NCBI RefSeq assembly: GCF_024435075.2
Contig: NZ_JAMZEG020000004.1
Span: 230,001 to 294,000, forward strand
Length of the DNA stretch: 64,000 nt
Direction: 5' to 3'
Source: Marinomonas maritima
GTDB taxonomy: Bacteria; Pseudomonadota; Gammaproteobacteria; Pseudomonadales; Marinomonadaceae
Part shown: positions 17,061 to 26,913 of the stretch, in pieces
Numbering within the stretch: position 1 is the stretch's first letter
Layout: every line of letters starts with the position of its first letter
The notes under the pieces: model-generated
Database searches by the model: none
The model's input: only the letters and a program-made list of their open reading frames with translations
Told to the model about the DNA's origin: nothing
Position numbers and translations under genes: made by a program

Positions 17061-18167
17061 CTACTTATTCAAATATTTTTGCTGCTGCTTTAATGGATTG
17101 GCATACATTGCCAACACGGTTTCTCTAAGGTTTTCTGGGCAACGTTCAAGATAACTTGAGAATGCACTGTCTGTTGAAGGCTCTCCTTTTTGCAACGCTA
17201 AAGCCGCTTCATGCGTAGATTGAATCGCATAATGCGTGATAATTTGACGATCCACTTCGGCAACAAATTCTTCTGGCGTTTCAAAACCATCTTTAATGAC
17301 ATCACCGAACGTCACAACAACCTTACCTTTCTGGCCGACTATTCCGTTTTTAATACTGTCTATGTCTTCAAATTCTGCTTTTTCATAATTGCCTGTGGTC
17401 GATTTTTGATGCAACTCATTCGCCTTATCAAAGGCACACGGATCGTATTCATAAGAAATAGAAACAGGCACTATTTTCAAATTTGCCATGGCATCAGCAA
17501 ACGGTTTTTTCTCTTTCTTCTGACTCATGTAAAACATTTTGATGATCGCAGGGTCCGTTTGATCAAGGCCATCTTTTGCTCGTCCTTCTTTTTGAGCAAT
17601 CCAAATATTGCATTGATCCTGCATTAAAGAATGAGTGATATAGCCCGAAAGCTGCCCAAAAGCCGCCATCATTTCACGAATGCCATTGGCAGAGCGCTTC
17701 ACAATAAAGCTCTTATTCAACCGCATAAGATCCGACACAAAAGGACGACGTAACAGGTTGTCACCGATCGCAATGCGCACTGTATTTAAACCCGCTAAAT
17801 ACAATCCATAGTTCACGAAAGCAGGGTCCATCGCGATGTCCCTATGATTTGATAAGAACAAGTAGCCTGTGCTTTTATCGAGCTTTTCAATGCCCCGATA
17901 TTCCACATTAGAGGTGGTGGTTTTGATCATCCGCTCCATGTAGTTCGCAACAATTGTCTGAAATTCATGAACATTCGTAATTTTGGAAATTTGGCGTTTT
18001 AGAAAAAACTTAACACCAAATGCCAATGGTCCTCTTAAAAACGTGGGCCATTGGGCAAATCGAAAGCCAATAATAGTATTAACAAAGTCTGGTGTTTCAA
18101 CCAAATTATGCAGCACCTCGGCGACCTCATCGTCGTTATAGGGGCGTATATCGTGAAACTGATCCAT
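17061..18167 (-). CDS. Predicted glycerolipid acyltransferase with PlsC-like domain
   Basis: A 368-residue protein with an acyltransferase fold. Motif I is NHRDIAMDP (HX4D) near residue 107, followed by IGDNLLRRPF and SFIVKR. A motif corresponding to the FPEGTR block reads IAQKEGRAKDGLDQ near residue 188, and IVPVSISYEYDP matches motif IV. It has no strong membrane helix. It is related to a group of proteins annotated as 1-acyl-glycerol-3-phosphate acyltransferase in marine gammaproteobacteria. Substrate and acyl donor are unknown. It lies between the M16 peptidase and plsC and is probably co-transcribed with plsC. Confidence 0.75.
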   Translation of the reverse strand: MDQFHDIRPYNDDEVAEVLHNLVETPDFVNTIIGFRFAQWPTFLRGPLAFGVKFFLKRQISKITNVHEFQTIVANYMERMIKTTTSNVEYRGIEKLDKSTGYLFLSNHRDIAMDPAFVNYGLYLAGLNTVRIAIGDNLLRRPFVSDLMRLNKSFIVKRSANGIREMMAAFGQLSGYITHSLMQDQCNIWIAQKEGRAKDGLDQTDPAIIKMFYMSQKKEKKPFADAMANLKIVPVSISYEYDPCAFDKANELHQKSTTGNYEKAEFEDIDSIKNGIVGQKGKVVVTFGDVIKDGFETPEEFVAEVDRQIITHYAIQSTHEAALALQKGEPSTDSAFSSYLERCPENLRETVLAMYANPLKQQQKYLNK

Positions 18168-18219
18168 TTAATTTTCCGTCAGTAAAAACTGTTTTGTTTA
18201 TTGTTATAAAAATGCCAAA

Positions 18220-21141
18220 TTATAGGGTCTGAATATCAAACCCTAATGCTTCTAATTCTGCACGTTTTGACGTGGATGTTACCACGGCAGTATTTTCATT
18301 CTCTTTGGTTAAATACGTCTTAGCCACTTGCTTCAATTGAGCAATAGTCACGGCTAAAATTTTGGCACGAAACGCTTCTCGATACGCCAAACTACGACCA
18401 TGTAGATGGACATAAAAGTCGCTTTGCGCTTCACCAGCAGGTGATCCAGGTTTGTCCATAGAGCCAATTACACCAAGAATAGCCTCTTCAAGCGCTTCTT
18501 CTGTGTGCGCCTCATTCTGCATCCACTCAATCGAAGCATCAAAGTCCGACAGGGTTTCAGTCAAACGCGGGTCACGATAAGAGTAAAAGCGAAAAGCACC
18601 CGTACTACCATCAAAACTCGCACCACCACCGTAAGCACCACCTTGCTCTCGAATCACTCGATGCAAAAAGCCATTACGCAAAAAACCACCCAATACAGTC
18701 AACGCTGCAACATCAGGATGATCCCCACATGCAGTGCGAAACGCTTTACTGCAAAAGCTTACCTGAGTAGATGTTAACCAAGCAATATTCACTTTAGAAT
18801 CCACAGGCACTAATGAAAATTTCGTCACTTCACTGCCAATTGGCAAGTCTGCGAAAACAGCCTGAACATCGCTCAATATACTCGCCTCGTGCTGCGGTTC
18901 AGCTACCAAGAGAAGCTGTTTATTCGCCAGCAATAATTTAGCATGTAAGCGCTTAAATACTGCCAACACACGATCAACGGCGCTGCCATCGGCTTTCATG
19001 GAATCATCTAAGGCAATTGCCGCACGAATACCGGACATTCCGCCCCATTTTTCTTGTTGCGCCGCTAACCCAGAAAGCGCACTCGCTGCCGCAGTCATCG
19101 CCAGAGAGTGACCTTGTCCTGTGATAGATTGCTCACGGCGAGCACGACGTTGAGCAACCAGCTCTTTGACTCGACTTACTTCATCAAAACGAACATTTAG
19201 CATGGTGTCTTTAAGCAATTCACTCATGGCTCTGACATTTGGCACTAACGCTTTAGATGACAAAATAAAATAACCATTTAACGCTTGTCGGTCTTCAATG
19301 GTGGCACGAATGGAATTGGAAGCACCCAAACCACCACAAACCAGAGCCTGACGCTCTTGAACGATTAAATAGTCTTCTTCACCAATACCTAATTCTGTCA
19401 TCATCGAAGAAAATAAAGGCAAATACTCTATTTCCTCTTCATTCAGTTCCGGTAAATCTATTACCAATTGCTGGTATACCAAACCATTGGTGCCTTGAGG
19501 GTAAAATGTAATTGGTAAATCACCTGATACTTTTTCATTTTCGTATTCAGGCAAACGAGCAGGGACATCTTCCAAGCCCACTTTTGGTAAAATACTCATA
19601 TCATCAACTTGCGATTGACGCGCTTTTAACGCGGCACTGCGAGCTACAATCTTAGCTTTATCTTCATCAGACAACGCCGCTTTAATTTTGCTTAGCCGAT
19701 CCGTTTCAGCCTGATTTCGACGTGCTTCTAATGCATCATCAGGACTCAATGTGATCGATACACGATGTGCGTTTGACAATAATAAGGTTTCAATAAGGTT
19801 TGGAATGTATTGTGTATCACGCACTTTTTCGCGCATGGCATCGATAACCGGATCTAAATCCAGTTGAGCAATAACATCACCATCGTGCACAGCGGTCGAC
19901 AACCCAGCCAAGATCAGCTGCAACCCATATGGATAGCTACCACCACCCACTTCACGTTGACTCAATTCCAATTGATGTAACATGGCGTCTACCGATTCTT
20001 GCGGCACACCATTTTTTGCGATGTCTTCCAGCGTAGTTAAGATCAATGCCTCGACTTTTTCCGCATCATCACGTTTCACACCTTCTAAGCCACACATAAA
20101 GCTCATTTCTTTATTGCTGTCTTCAAGGCCACATAATGGTGACGGCGCACGACCAAGATCACTATTTTCTAATACCCGAAGCAAAGGCGAAGCACTGTTA
20201 TCCAACAATACACTCGAAAGTAGTTGCGCTTCGAATTGCTGGTTTAAGTCGGTACTTTCACCCAGCAACCAACCAACCACCACATGACTGCCATCTTCTT
20301 TCACCTCATCTGCAGCATAACCTTCTTCGACACGAACCGGAGAGAAATAACGCTTGGCATTCGGCACACTCACTTGCGTCTCTAAGCGTTCAAATCGGCT
20401 TAAAACTTTATCTTCAAATTCGGCTTGCAAGATCTCCGCTGGAATATCACCAAACGTCATAAACACCGCATTAGAAGGATGATAATGCGTACGGTAAAAT
20501 GTCAACAAATCCTGATAAGATAAATCTGGAATATCCGTTGGCTCGCCACCGGAATTAAAATGATACGTATTATTCGGGAACAAGTATTTGGTCAAAGTTT
20601 GCCACAAGACAGACGTCGTCGAACTCATTGCGCCTTTCATTTCATTAAAAACAACCCCTTTGAAAGTCAAATCCGACTCAGCATTGTCAGGTTCAGCAAA
20701 CTCTAAGCGATGTCCTTCTTGAGAAAAATCCAGTTCATCTAAACGAGAAAAGAACACCGCATCCAAATACACGCCCAGTAGGTTATGGAAATCTTTCTTA
20801 TTCTTACTCGCAAACGGATAAGCCGTCCAATCTGAAGACGTAAAAGCATTCATAAAGGTATTCAACGAACGTCGAATCATCATAAAGAAAGGATCACGCA
20901 CTGGAAAACGTTCAGAGCCACACAATACGGTGTGCTCAAGAATATGTGCCACACCACAAGAGTCGGTTGGAACGGTTTTTAAACCGACCAAAAAAACGTT
21001 TTCATCATTCTCTGATGCGATATGAAAATGCTTAGCACCCGTTATAGTGTGCTCAAACTCTTGAACGGTAACGTTAAGAGCGTCGATAAACTCACTGCGA
21101 AGAAATGTAAATGCAGGATGGTGCGCGGTGCGGTTTGCCAT
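18220..21141 (-). CDS. M16C metallopeptidase, presequence-protease (PreP)-like
   Basis: A 973-residue zinc peptidase of the pitrilysin/insulinase clan. The inverted zinc motif HXXEH is HILEHTVLCGS near residue 66, and the distal zinc-ligand glutamate region is NEMKGAMS near residue 147. Four M16 half-domains are expected; the M16C-associated middle domain occupies about 470-720. The C-terminal REQGGAYGGGA block (near 850) is the conserved Arg/Tyr substrate-binding element. No signal peptide is visible, so it is probably cytosolic and degrades short peptides. It is most similar in layout to eukaryotic PreP and its bacterial relatives. Confidence 0.9.
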   Translation of the reverse strand: MANRTAHHPAFTFLRSEFIDALNVTVQEFEHTITGAKHFHIASENDENVFLVGLKTVPTDSCGVAHILEHTVLCGSERFPVRDPFFMMIRRSLNTFMNAFTSSDWTAYPFASKNKKDFHNLLGVYLDAVFFSRLDELDFSQEGHRLEFAEPDNAESDLTFKGVVFNEMKGAMSSTTSVLWQTLTKYLFPNNTYHFNSGGEPTDIPDLSYQDLLTFYRTHYHPSNAVFMTFGDIPAEILQAEFEDKVLSRFERLETQVSVPNAKRYFSPVRVEEGYAADEVKEDGSHVVVGWLLGESTDLNQQFEAQLLSSVLLDNSASPLLRVLENSDLGRAPSPLCGLEDSNKEMSFMCGLEGVKRDDAEKVEALILTTLEDIAKNGVPQESVDAMLHQLELSQREVGGGSYPYGLQLILAGLSTAVHDGDVIAQLDLDPVIDAMREKVRDTQYIPNLIETLLLSNAHRVSITLSPDDALEARRNQAETDRLSKIKAALSDEDKAKIVARSAALKARQSQVDDMSILPKVGLEDVPARLPEYENEKVSGDLPITFYPQGTNGLVYQQLVIDLPELNEEEIEYLPLFSSMMTELGIGEEDYLIVQERQALVCGGLGASNSIRATIEDRQALNGYFILSSKALVPNVRAMSELLKDTMLNVRFDEVSRVKELVAQRRARREQSITGQGHSLAMTAAASALSGLAAQQEKWGGMSGIRAAIALDDSMKADGSAVDRVLAVFKRLHAKLLLANKQLLLVAEPQHEASILSDVQAVFADLPIGSEVTKFSLVPVDSKVNIAWLTSTQVSFCSKAFRTACGDHPDVAALTVLGGFLRNGFLHRVIREQGGAYGGGASFDGSTGAFRFYSYRDPRLTETLSDFDASIEWMQNEAHTEEALEEAILGVIGSMDKPGSPAGEAQSDFYVHLHGRSLAYREAFRAKILAVTIAQLKQVAKTYLTKENENTAVVTSTSKRAELEALGFDIQTL

Positions 21142-21294
21142 TCTCTACCTCGATAGGATTGTGAATACGATAATTACAATGTTTTGGGGCTGCTTGGATA
21201 CATTCAAGACAGCAAAGTGGCGAAATTATAGCAAAAATATGCTATTTACTGCACGAACTAACGTGAACGCTTCCTTTTTAGGCACAACATAACA

Positions 21295-21876
21295 CTAGCG
21301 TTTTTGGTGCTTTTCCCAATCTTCCAAACGGGCTTTTTCTGTTTTTTTGAACAAAACATAAACGGCGCCTAGACCACCATGGTGTCGCTGCGCACTGTGA
21401 AAAGCCATCACCACGTCTAGATCTCTAAGCCATTTATTTATATAGCTTTTAATCATAGCCTGATTTTCTGGTTCTGGCGTTCGATCGCCCTTTCCATGCA
21501 CTATAATCGCCACACGAATATCATGGCGCATACAGTCATCCACAAATTGATACACCTGTTCACGCGCTTGGGCCACGGTATGTCGATGTAAGTCTAAGCG
21601 TGATTCAATACCGTACTTACCTTGCCGAAGGCGCTTGAACACGCCATCTTGAACACCAGAACGCTTGTATTCCAGAACATCATTTGGCTCTACTTTTTCA
21701 ATGTAGTCTTGCGATAAATGATTTTTATCCGCTTCTTTCGCGATTAATGCCGACTTTTGACGAACCTCAAAGTCCACTCGCGGACCTTTCTTAGCAAGGT
21801 ACACTTCGCTTTTTTTAAGTGGCTTAATACCCGCTACTTCTTGAGCAAACAAAGACGTTTCATCTTCGTCGTTCAC
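21295..21876 (-). CDS. smrA: Smr-domain protein, SmrA-like
   Basis: A 193-residue protein with a charged N-terminal region and a C-terminal Smr domain (about 95-180). The Smr signatures are LDLHRHTVAQAREQV, VHGKGDRT and AFHSAQRHHGGLGAVYVLF. Smr proteins are nucleases; in E. coli SmrB cleaves mRNA at collided ribosomes, while SmrA is less well defined. The AFHSAQ...HGGxGAVYVLL ending fits SmrA (YdaL) best. It has an upstream region shared with the nagB terminator and seems to be a single gene. Confidence 0.85.
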   Translation of the reverse strand: MNDEDETSLFAQEVAGIKPLKKSEVYLAKKGPRVDFEVRQKSALIAKEADKNHLSQDYIEKVEPNDVLEYKRSGVQDGVFKRLRQGKYGIESRLDLHRHTVAQAREQVYQFVDDCMRHDIRVAIIVHGKGDRTPEPENQAMIKSYINKWLRDLDVVMAFHSAQRHHGGLGAVYVLFKKTEKARLEDWEKHQKR

Positions 21877-21923
21877 AACCTAATACCTCTTTGATTAATC
21901 AACGCCTTGATTATATGAGTACA

Positions 21924-21960
21924 AACAAAAAAAGGCTCCTAAATAGGAACCTTTTTTGTT
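21924..21960. terminator. Terminator after nagB
   Basis: AGGCTCCTA-AA-TAGGAACCT forms a stem with one mismatch, flanked by long A and T runs. It lies between the nagB stop and smrA on the same strand and closes the sugar operon. Confidence 0.8.
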
Positions 21961-22087
21961 TCAAGCCGACATCCAACATAGCAGGGCAGCAACATTGATC
22001 AAAGCCAAACAATACATCCGCTTAGTTACAACATCTTGAATGTGCAGAATTGGATGGCTAGTAGCAGCTCTAAAAAACTAACGACCG

Positions 22088-22891
22088 TTAGGCTTCAAGG
22101 TCACAGTATGACGATGAGGCAAGCCGTTGATTTTCGCGCTCAATGTGCTTATAAAATGTCAGATCTTTTAAATTTTGTGCGGCCTCTTCATCTATAACAA
22201 TCATAACGTGTTGATGCATTTGTAATATCGAGGCAGGACAACTGGCAGCGACAGGCCCTTCAATGGTGTTTCTGATTGCTTCAGCTTTATTGGAACCTGT
22301 TGCCAGTAAAATTATTTCACGTGATTCCAATATCGTTCCAATACCCATGGTAATTGACAAGCTAGGCTGAAATTCATCAACAGCGAAAAAGCGCTTGTTC
22401 GCAGCAATCGTATCTTCTGACAATGCCTTAATACGAGTTCTACTGGCGAGACTTGAACTAGGCTCATTAAATCCAATATGACCGTTACTCCCTACCCCTA
22501 ACAGCTGTATATCAATACCGCCTTTCTCTTTGATTTTCTTTTCGTATTCAGCACAGGCTAACATTGGATCGGAAGTGATACCTTTTGGCAAAAAGGTATC
22601 TTCTTTATTAATGTCTATATGATCAAAAAAGTAATGATTCATAAAGTGGCGATAGCTTTGCAAGTGGGTACCAGAAAGTCCTAAATATTCATCTAAATTA
22701 AACGTCGTCACATTTTTATAACTTACTTTTTTTTGCTCATTGGCCTGAATAAGCTGCTTGTATAATCTGATAGGCGTCGAGCCAGTCGCCAAACCCAATA
22801 CGCTATGCGACTTTTTATTGAGTAATGCAATAATATGATTCGCGGCGAATTCAGCGACGGCTTGAGCATTTTTCAAAACGACTATGCGCAT
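22088..22891 (-). CDS. nagB: Glucosamine-6-phosphate deaminase
   Basis: Converts glucosamine-6-phosphate to fructose-6-phosphate and ammonia. The 267 residues match the E. coli length. Seen: phosphate loop GLATGSTP near residue 35, general-base aspartate in FNLDEYLGL, catalytic His and Glu in GHIGFNEP, and the SRTRIKAL stretch that in E. coli binds the allosteric ligand GlcNAc6P. At the position of E. coli Asp141 this protein has Asn (GVGSNGHIGFNEP). It is the last gene of the sugar ABC operon, 143 nt after glk, and ends before a terminator. No nagA is in the window. Confidence 0.93.
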   Translation of the reverse strand: MRIVVLKNAQAVAEFAANHIIALLNKKSHSVLGLATGSTPIRLYKQLIQANEQKKVSYKNVTTFNLDEYLGLSGTHLQSYRHFMNHYFFDHIDINKEDTFLPKGITSDPMLACAEYEKKIKEKGGIDIQLLGVGSNGHIGFNEPSSSLASRTRIKALSEDTIAANKRFFAVDEFQPSLSITMGIGTILESREIILLATGSNKAEAIRNTIEGPVAASCPASILQMHQHVMIVIDEEAAQNLKDLTFYKHIERENQRLASSSYCDLEA

Positions 22892-23034
22892 AATAACTCT
22901 CTATAAATTCATTCCAACGTTATACGCCAGATACGTTCCAACAAGACTCAGACGAACCATAATCAATAACAAAAAGAGGTCAATATGTTAATTGTATTCA
23001 TTTTTTCGGTATTGATAGGTTCCCTTTTTTCTTG

Positions 23035-24000
23035 CTAATTTCTATCGTAGTTCGCTGCAATTTCACACCCTAGCAGGGCTGCCTGATCATCTTGTAGTAT
23101 ATAAATGGGAAACTGACGCATTAAGTCGCGCTGACGGCCTTTAGCTAAAAAACAATCGAAAAAGCCTGAACCTTGCAACCAAGGCGCCATGGCACGAGTA
23201 ACGCTACCAGACAAAAATATTCCACCCTTAGGTAAAAACGCCAACGCAAGATCGCCAACGGTACGAGCATAAATGTGGACAAACGTTTGCATTGCTTTTT
23301 CAGCCATAGGGTCTGTCTTATTCAACGCGGCGGAAGAAATACTCTGAGCATTAATATGTAAGGGTTTATACGCATTTTTTTGGCAATGCCATTGATAAAT
23401 CTGTTCGATACCAAGACCCGAAAGCGCACGTTCAACGGATGCCCTTTCACGTCCTTGGGCCAAATATTGCCACAAATCAAATTCATCCTGAGTCTCTACC
23501 GTTAGCGTCATATGTCCAACTTCCATCGCCTTAACATGATGATCACCATTGGCGGCTTGAGTTACAATAGCCGCATTGAACCCTGTGCCTGCACCAACAA
23601 CCACTCGAGGGCCATTTTTTCCTGAAATTGACGGCCCGGCGAGATGCTGCAATTGCTCAGATTTTAATGCCGACAACCCGTACCCTAACGCTTCTAAGTC
23701 ATTAATAAAGCGAACATCTTGCGCACCAGACACCGCGGATATGCTTTTGATAGTAAAGCGCCAATCATGGTTAGTCAGGACAATTTCTTCCCCATAAGTC
23801 GGGGCTGCCAAAGCCAGAACAACCTGTTTACAGGACTCAATTCCTTGATTCTGAAAATAGCGTTGAATGAGAACTTCAGGACTACTCGCACCGCTATTTG
23901 GAAAGGCTTCATAGCTGTCAGATAAAATGCCATGGCCTTCTTTAGCCAAAACAAAACGAGTATTCGTTCCACCGATATCAGCAAGTAAAGTAAAACTCAC
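23035..24000 (-). CDS. glk: Glucokinase
   Basis: ATP-dependent hexokinase of the proteobacterial Glk family (not ROK); phosphorylates glucose and possibly glucosamine in the cytosol. Its 321 residues equal the E. coli Glk length. It has the N-terminal ATP-binding motif LLADIGGTNTRFVLA, FINDLEALGYGL, GAGTGFNAAI and the C-terminal LPKGGIFLSGSVTRA. It overlaps the upstream ABC ATPase gene by 4 nt. Placement in an ABC operon fits a sugar that enters unphosphorylated and is then phosphorylated. Confidence 0.93.
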   Translation of the reverse strand: MSFTLLADIGGTNTRFVLAKEGHGILSDSYEAFPNSGASSPEVLIQRYFQNQGIESCKQVVLALAAPTYGEEIVLTNHDWRFTIKSISAVSGAQDVRFINDLEALGYGLSALKSEQLQHLAGPSISGKNGPRVVVGAGTGFNAAIVTQAANGDHHVKAMEVGHMTLTVETQDEFDLWQYLAQGRERASVERALSGLGIEQIYQWHCQKNAYKPLHINAQSISSAALNKTDPMAEKAMQTFVHIYARTVGDLALAFLPKGGIFLSGSVTRAMAPWLQGSGFFDCFLAKGRQRDLMRQFPIYILQDDQAALLGCEIAANYDRN

Positions 24001-25145
24001 AGGCGCACCTCAGATTCAGGGTCAAAATAAGAAACTCGGGACATGTCAAACGCCAAATCAACTGACTGACCAGCAACGACTTCAGACTGACCATGCAGAC
24101 GAGCAATGACTTCACCTTGACTAACTTTGATCACTGCATAAGTATCAGATCCCGTAGGCTCGACTACATTAAGCAGACAGGTTCGAAGTTCCTTCCTATC
24201 GCCGTCAGGTACACGGTCGGTAATTGCCTCAGGGCGAATCCCAAATAACACATGGCGGTTAACCGACTTTAGTAAAGTCGCGGGTGGTAAAGCATCGTGC
24301 AAGATTAGATCAGGCTGCCCATCGGGTCGGGCGATACAAATATCCAAACCGCCTGAGTGATATGTTACCTGTGCATGTATTAGATTCATTGCCGGAGCAC
24401 CCATAAAATCTGCAACAAAGGCATTAGCGGGGTAATCGTACACCTCTCGAGGGGTTCCTATTTGCTGTATTACGCCACCGCGCATAACCACGATACTCGT
24501 CGCCAACGTCATCGCTTCGATCTGGTCATGAGTAACATAAATGATAGAAGCGCCTAATTTCTGATGCAGCCGCTTGATTTCAGTACGCATAGTAAAGCGC
24601 AGTTTCGCGTCCAGGTTGGAGAGAGGTTCATCAAACAGGAATAATTGAGGCTCCCGCACCAACGCTCGACCCATGGCAACACGCTGACGCTGTCCACCAG
24701 ACAGTTGAACGGGCTTACGATCCAATAAATGAGCCATATTCAACATATCAGCAACCCGCAAAACAGCCGCTTCACGGGTTTCGCGGTCAATACCTCTTAC
24801 ATCTAATCCATAGGCAATATTGTCAGCGACGGTTAAGTTTGGAAACAACGCATAGGATTGAAACACCATAGCAATGTCGCGTTTCGCTGGCGCCATATTG
24901 GATACATCTCGATCTGCAATCTCCAAAGTACCCGACGTTATTTCCGTCAGCCCACCAATACAACTAAGCAAAGTAGATTTACCACAGCCGGAAGGGCCAA
25001 CTAAAACAAGAAACTCACCTTTTGGCATGGTCAGATTAATGTCTTTCAAAATCTGAGTCTGATCGTAACTTTTAGTAAGATGACTCACCGTCAGAATAGG
25101 TGCATCCTTTTTACTAGAATCATAAGTTTTGGTTATTTGAGACAT
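23997..25145 (-). CDS. Sugar ABC transporter ATP-binding protein (MalK/UgpC type)
   Basis: ATPase subunit of a CUT1-type sugar importer, about 382 residues from the chosen start. Walker A GPSGCGKST, Q-loop FQSYALFPNLTV, signature LSGGQRQRVAMGRAL, Walker B LFLFDEPLSNLDAK and H-loop YVTHDQIEAM are intact. A C-terminal TOBE/OB regulatory region follows (FGIRPEAITDR). The ATG at 25145 (MSQITKTYD) has a strong AAGGA site; a longer reading would overlap the upstream permease. It overlaps glk by 4 nt. Confidence 0.93.
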   Translation of the reverse strand: MSQITKTYDSSKKDAPILTVSHLTKSYDQTQILKDINLTMPKGEFLVLVGPSGCGKSTLLSCIGGLTEITSGTLEIADRDVSNMAPAKRDIAMVFQSYALFPNLTVADNIAYGLDVRGIDRETREAAVLRVADMLNMAHLLDRKPVQLSGGQRQRVAMGRALVREPQLFLFDEPLSNLDAKLRFTMRTEIKRLHQKLGASIIYVTHDQIEAMTLATSIVVMRGGVIQQIGTPREVYDYPANAFVADFMGAPAMNLIHAQVTYHSGGLDICIARPDGQPDLILHDALPPATLLKSVNRHVLFGIRPEAITDRVPDGDRKELRTCLLNVVEPTGSDTYAVIKVSQGEVIARLHGQSEVVAGQSVDLAFDMSRVSYFDPESEVRL

Positions 25146-25150
25146 TCTAA

Positions 25151-25990
25151 TTATCCTTTGACACTGCCCGCCGCAAGGCCGGACACGATGAAACGTTGAA
25201 AGCACATTGCGACAATCGCAGGAGGCAGTGATGCAAGAACACCCACAGCCGCAATAACGCCATAGTCAGTCACTCGACCAGCGGTAAAGTCGGCAATGGC
25301 GACAGGCAGGGTTTTAGCGGTTAGATCACTGGTAAAAATCAGGGCATAAAAGAACTCATCCCACGCAGCTAGAAATGACAGCATAAAGGTTGCTGCAATA
25401 GCAGGTAACGCCAATGGTAACACCACACGACGCAACGTATAAAAGGTGCTGGCGCCCTCTACCATGGACGCTTGATCCAATTCAGCAGGTATAGCGTCGA
25501 AATTACTTTTCATCAGCCACGTTGCGAATGGCAACAACATCGCACAATAAACGATGGCTAACGCGGTCGAACTGTTTAGTAGGCCAACCGAGCCAAAAAT
25601 GTCATAAAGCGGCAACACATACGTAATCGGTGGCATCATAATTGTTGCCAAAAAACCAAACAACAAAAGCAAAGATGCGCCACGACGAGAGAATGCAAAC
25701 GCGGCGGGCACGGCCACTATAAGCGCCAGTAACGTCGCCGTAAGAGCTGTCATGAGGCTGTTTCGAAGGGCCATTAAAAAACGCTCGCCGCTCCCTGACT
25801 GAATATTCAAAAGATCGCCATAGCGCGAAAGATCTATTTCGCTGGGCCACCAAATAAGAGGTTTGGCCGTTAGTTCTGACGCGCTTGATACACTCATAAT
25901 CACTAACCAGACTAAAGGAGCCAATGTAAAGGCCGCCAAAAGAACAGATAAAGCAATCAATCCAAATGTCTGAAGGGTGGTATTTTTCAT
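25151..25990 (-). CDS. Sugar ABC transporter permease (MalG-like)
   Basis: Inner-membrane permease of 279 residues with about six hydrophobic segments. The EAA loop that contacts the ATPase is MVEGASTFYTLRRVVLPLALP near residue 190. It is of the binding-protein-dependent CUT1 type; together with the upstream MalF-like protein it forms the channel. Seven nt after the upstream permease and 5 nt before the ATPase start. Confidence 0.92.
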   Translation of the reverse strand: MKNTTLQTFGLIALSVLLAAFTLAPLVWLVIMSVSSASELTAKPLIWWPSEIDLSRYGDLLNIQSGSGERFLMALRNSLMTALTATLLALIVAVPAAFAFSRRGASLLLLFGFLATIMMPPITYVLPLYDIFGSVGLLNSSTALAIVYCAMLLPFATWLMKSNFDAIPAELDQASMVEGASTFYTLRRVVLPLALPAIAATFMLSFLAAWDEFFYALIFTSDLTAKTLPVAIADFTAGRVTDYGVIAAVGVLASLPPAIVAMCFQRFIVSGLAAGSVKG

Positions 25991-25997
25991 TTACATA

Positions 25998-26879
25998 TTA
26001 CCCCTGCACCTGACGACGTGCGCCTATATAGTAGATTGTAATTAGTACCGCACTAATAGCGGCCAAAAGTACCGCGTAGGAGGCACCACTTCCCGATCTG
26101 AGATAGCTAAAGTATTCCTGATAAACAAAGAAACTGGCTGTTTTAGTGCTATCTGATGGACCACCACGGGTCATGACGTAGACAATATCAAACACCCGGA
26201 AGGCTTCAATTGTCCTAAGGATCAGCACCACCAGAAGCGGTCCGAAGATCCAAGGTAACGTAATCGTTCGAAAACGACGCCATGGACCTGCCCCTTCAAT
26301 TCGTGACGCTTGAAGCAAGTCCGCCGGTACGGTTTGCAATGCAGCAAGTGCGATGTAGGCTACCAATGGAAAGTTCTTCCAAACATCGGCAAAAATTATC
26401 ATATTTAAAGCGCGGTCTGGGTCACCCAACCAGCTCTGATATTCAGTAATAATGCCCATTTGCCAAAGCATAGAATTTAATGCCCCATATTCAGGGTGAT
26501 AAATTAATCGCCACATCACAGCATTGACAATCGTTGGCACCGCCCATGGCAAAATGATCAATACACGTAAAATGTTTCGTCCTGGAAATTTTTGGTTAAG
26601 CAATAAAGCAACCCCAACACCCAAAATACCTTCAGCACCTACAGACGTAAGTGTGAAATACATTGTTCGCCCCAGCGCTTCAATAAAATCAGGATCAGTC
26701 AGCGCATAAATATAGTTCTCCAGACCGATCCAACTGATCGGTTTGGTGATAGCTGTAATACGCGTATCGGTAAAACTGAGCCACAAAGTCTGGACAAACG
26801 GCACGAGGGTAACCAACCCAAGTACCACTAGAGCAGGGCTTAGCAGCACCCACTTTTCTAACGATTTTTTTATTATCAT
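25998..26879 (-). CDS. Sugar ABC transporter permease (MalF/UgpA-like)
   Basis: Inner-membrane permease of 293 residues with six predicted helices. The EAA loop is SRIEGAGPWRRFRTITLPWI near residue 195, followed by the conserved FDIVYVMTRGGPSDST. It lacks the extra large periplasmic loop of E. coli MalF, as is usual for general CUT1 permeases. It lies 34 nt downstream of the binding-protein gene. Confidence 0.92.
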   Translation of the reverse strand: MIIKKSLEKWVLLSPALVVLGLVTLVPFVQTLWLSFTDTRITAITKPISWIGLENYIYALTDPDFIEALGRTMYFTLTSVGAEGILGVGVALLLNQKFPGRNILRVLIILPWAVPTIVNAVMWRLIYHPEYGALNSMLWQMGIITEYQSWLGDPDRALNMIIFADVWKNFPLVAYIALAALQTVPADLLQASRIEGAGPWRRFRTITLPWIFGPLLVVLILRTIEAFRVFDIVYVMTRGGPSDSTKTASFFVYQEYFSYLRSGSGASYAVLLAAISAVLITIYYIGARRQVQG

Positions 26880-26913
26880 AATAATTCAGGTTCCCGATAC
26901 ACGATTTTTAACT

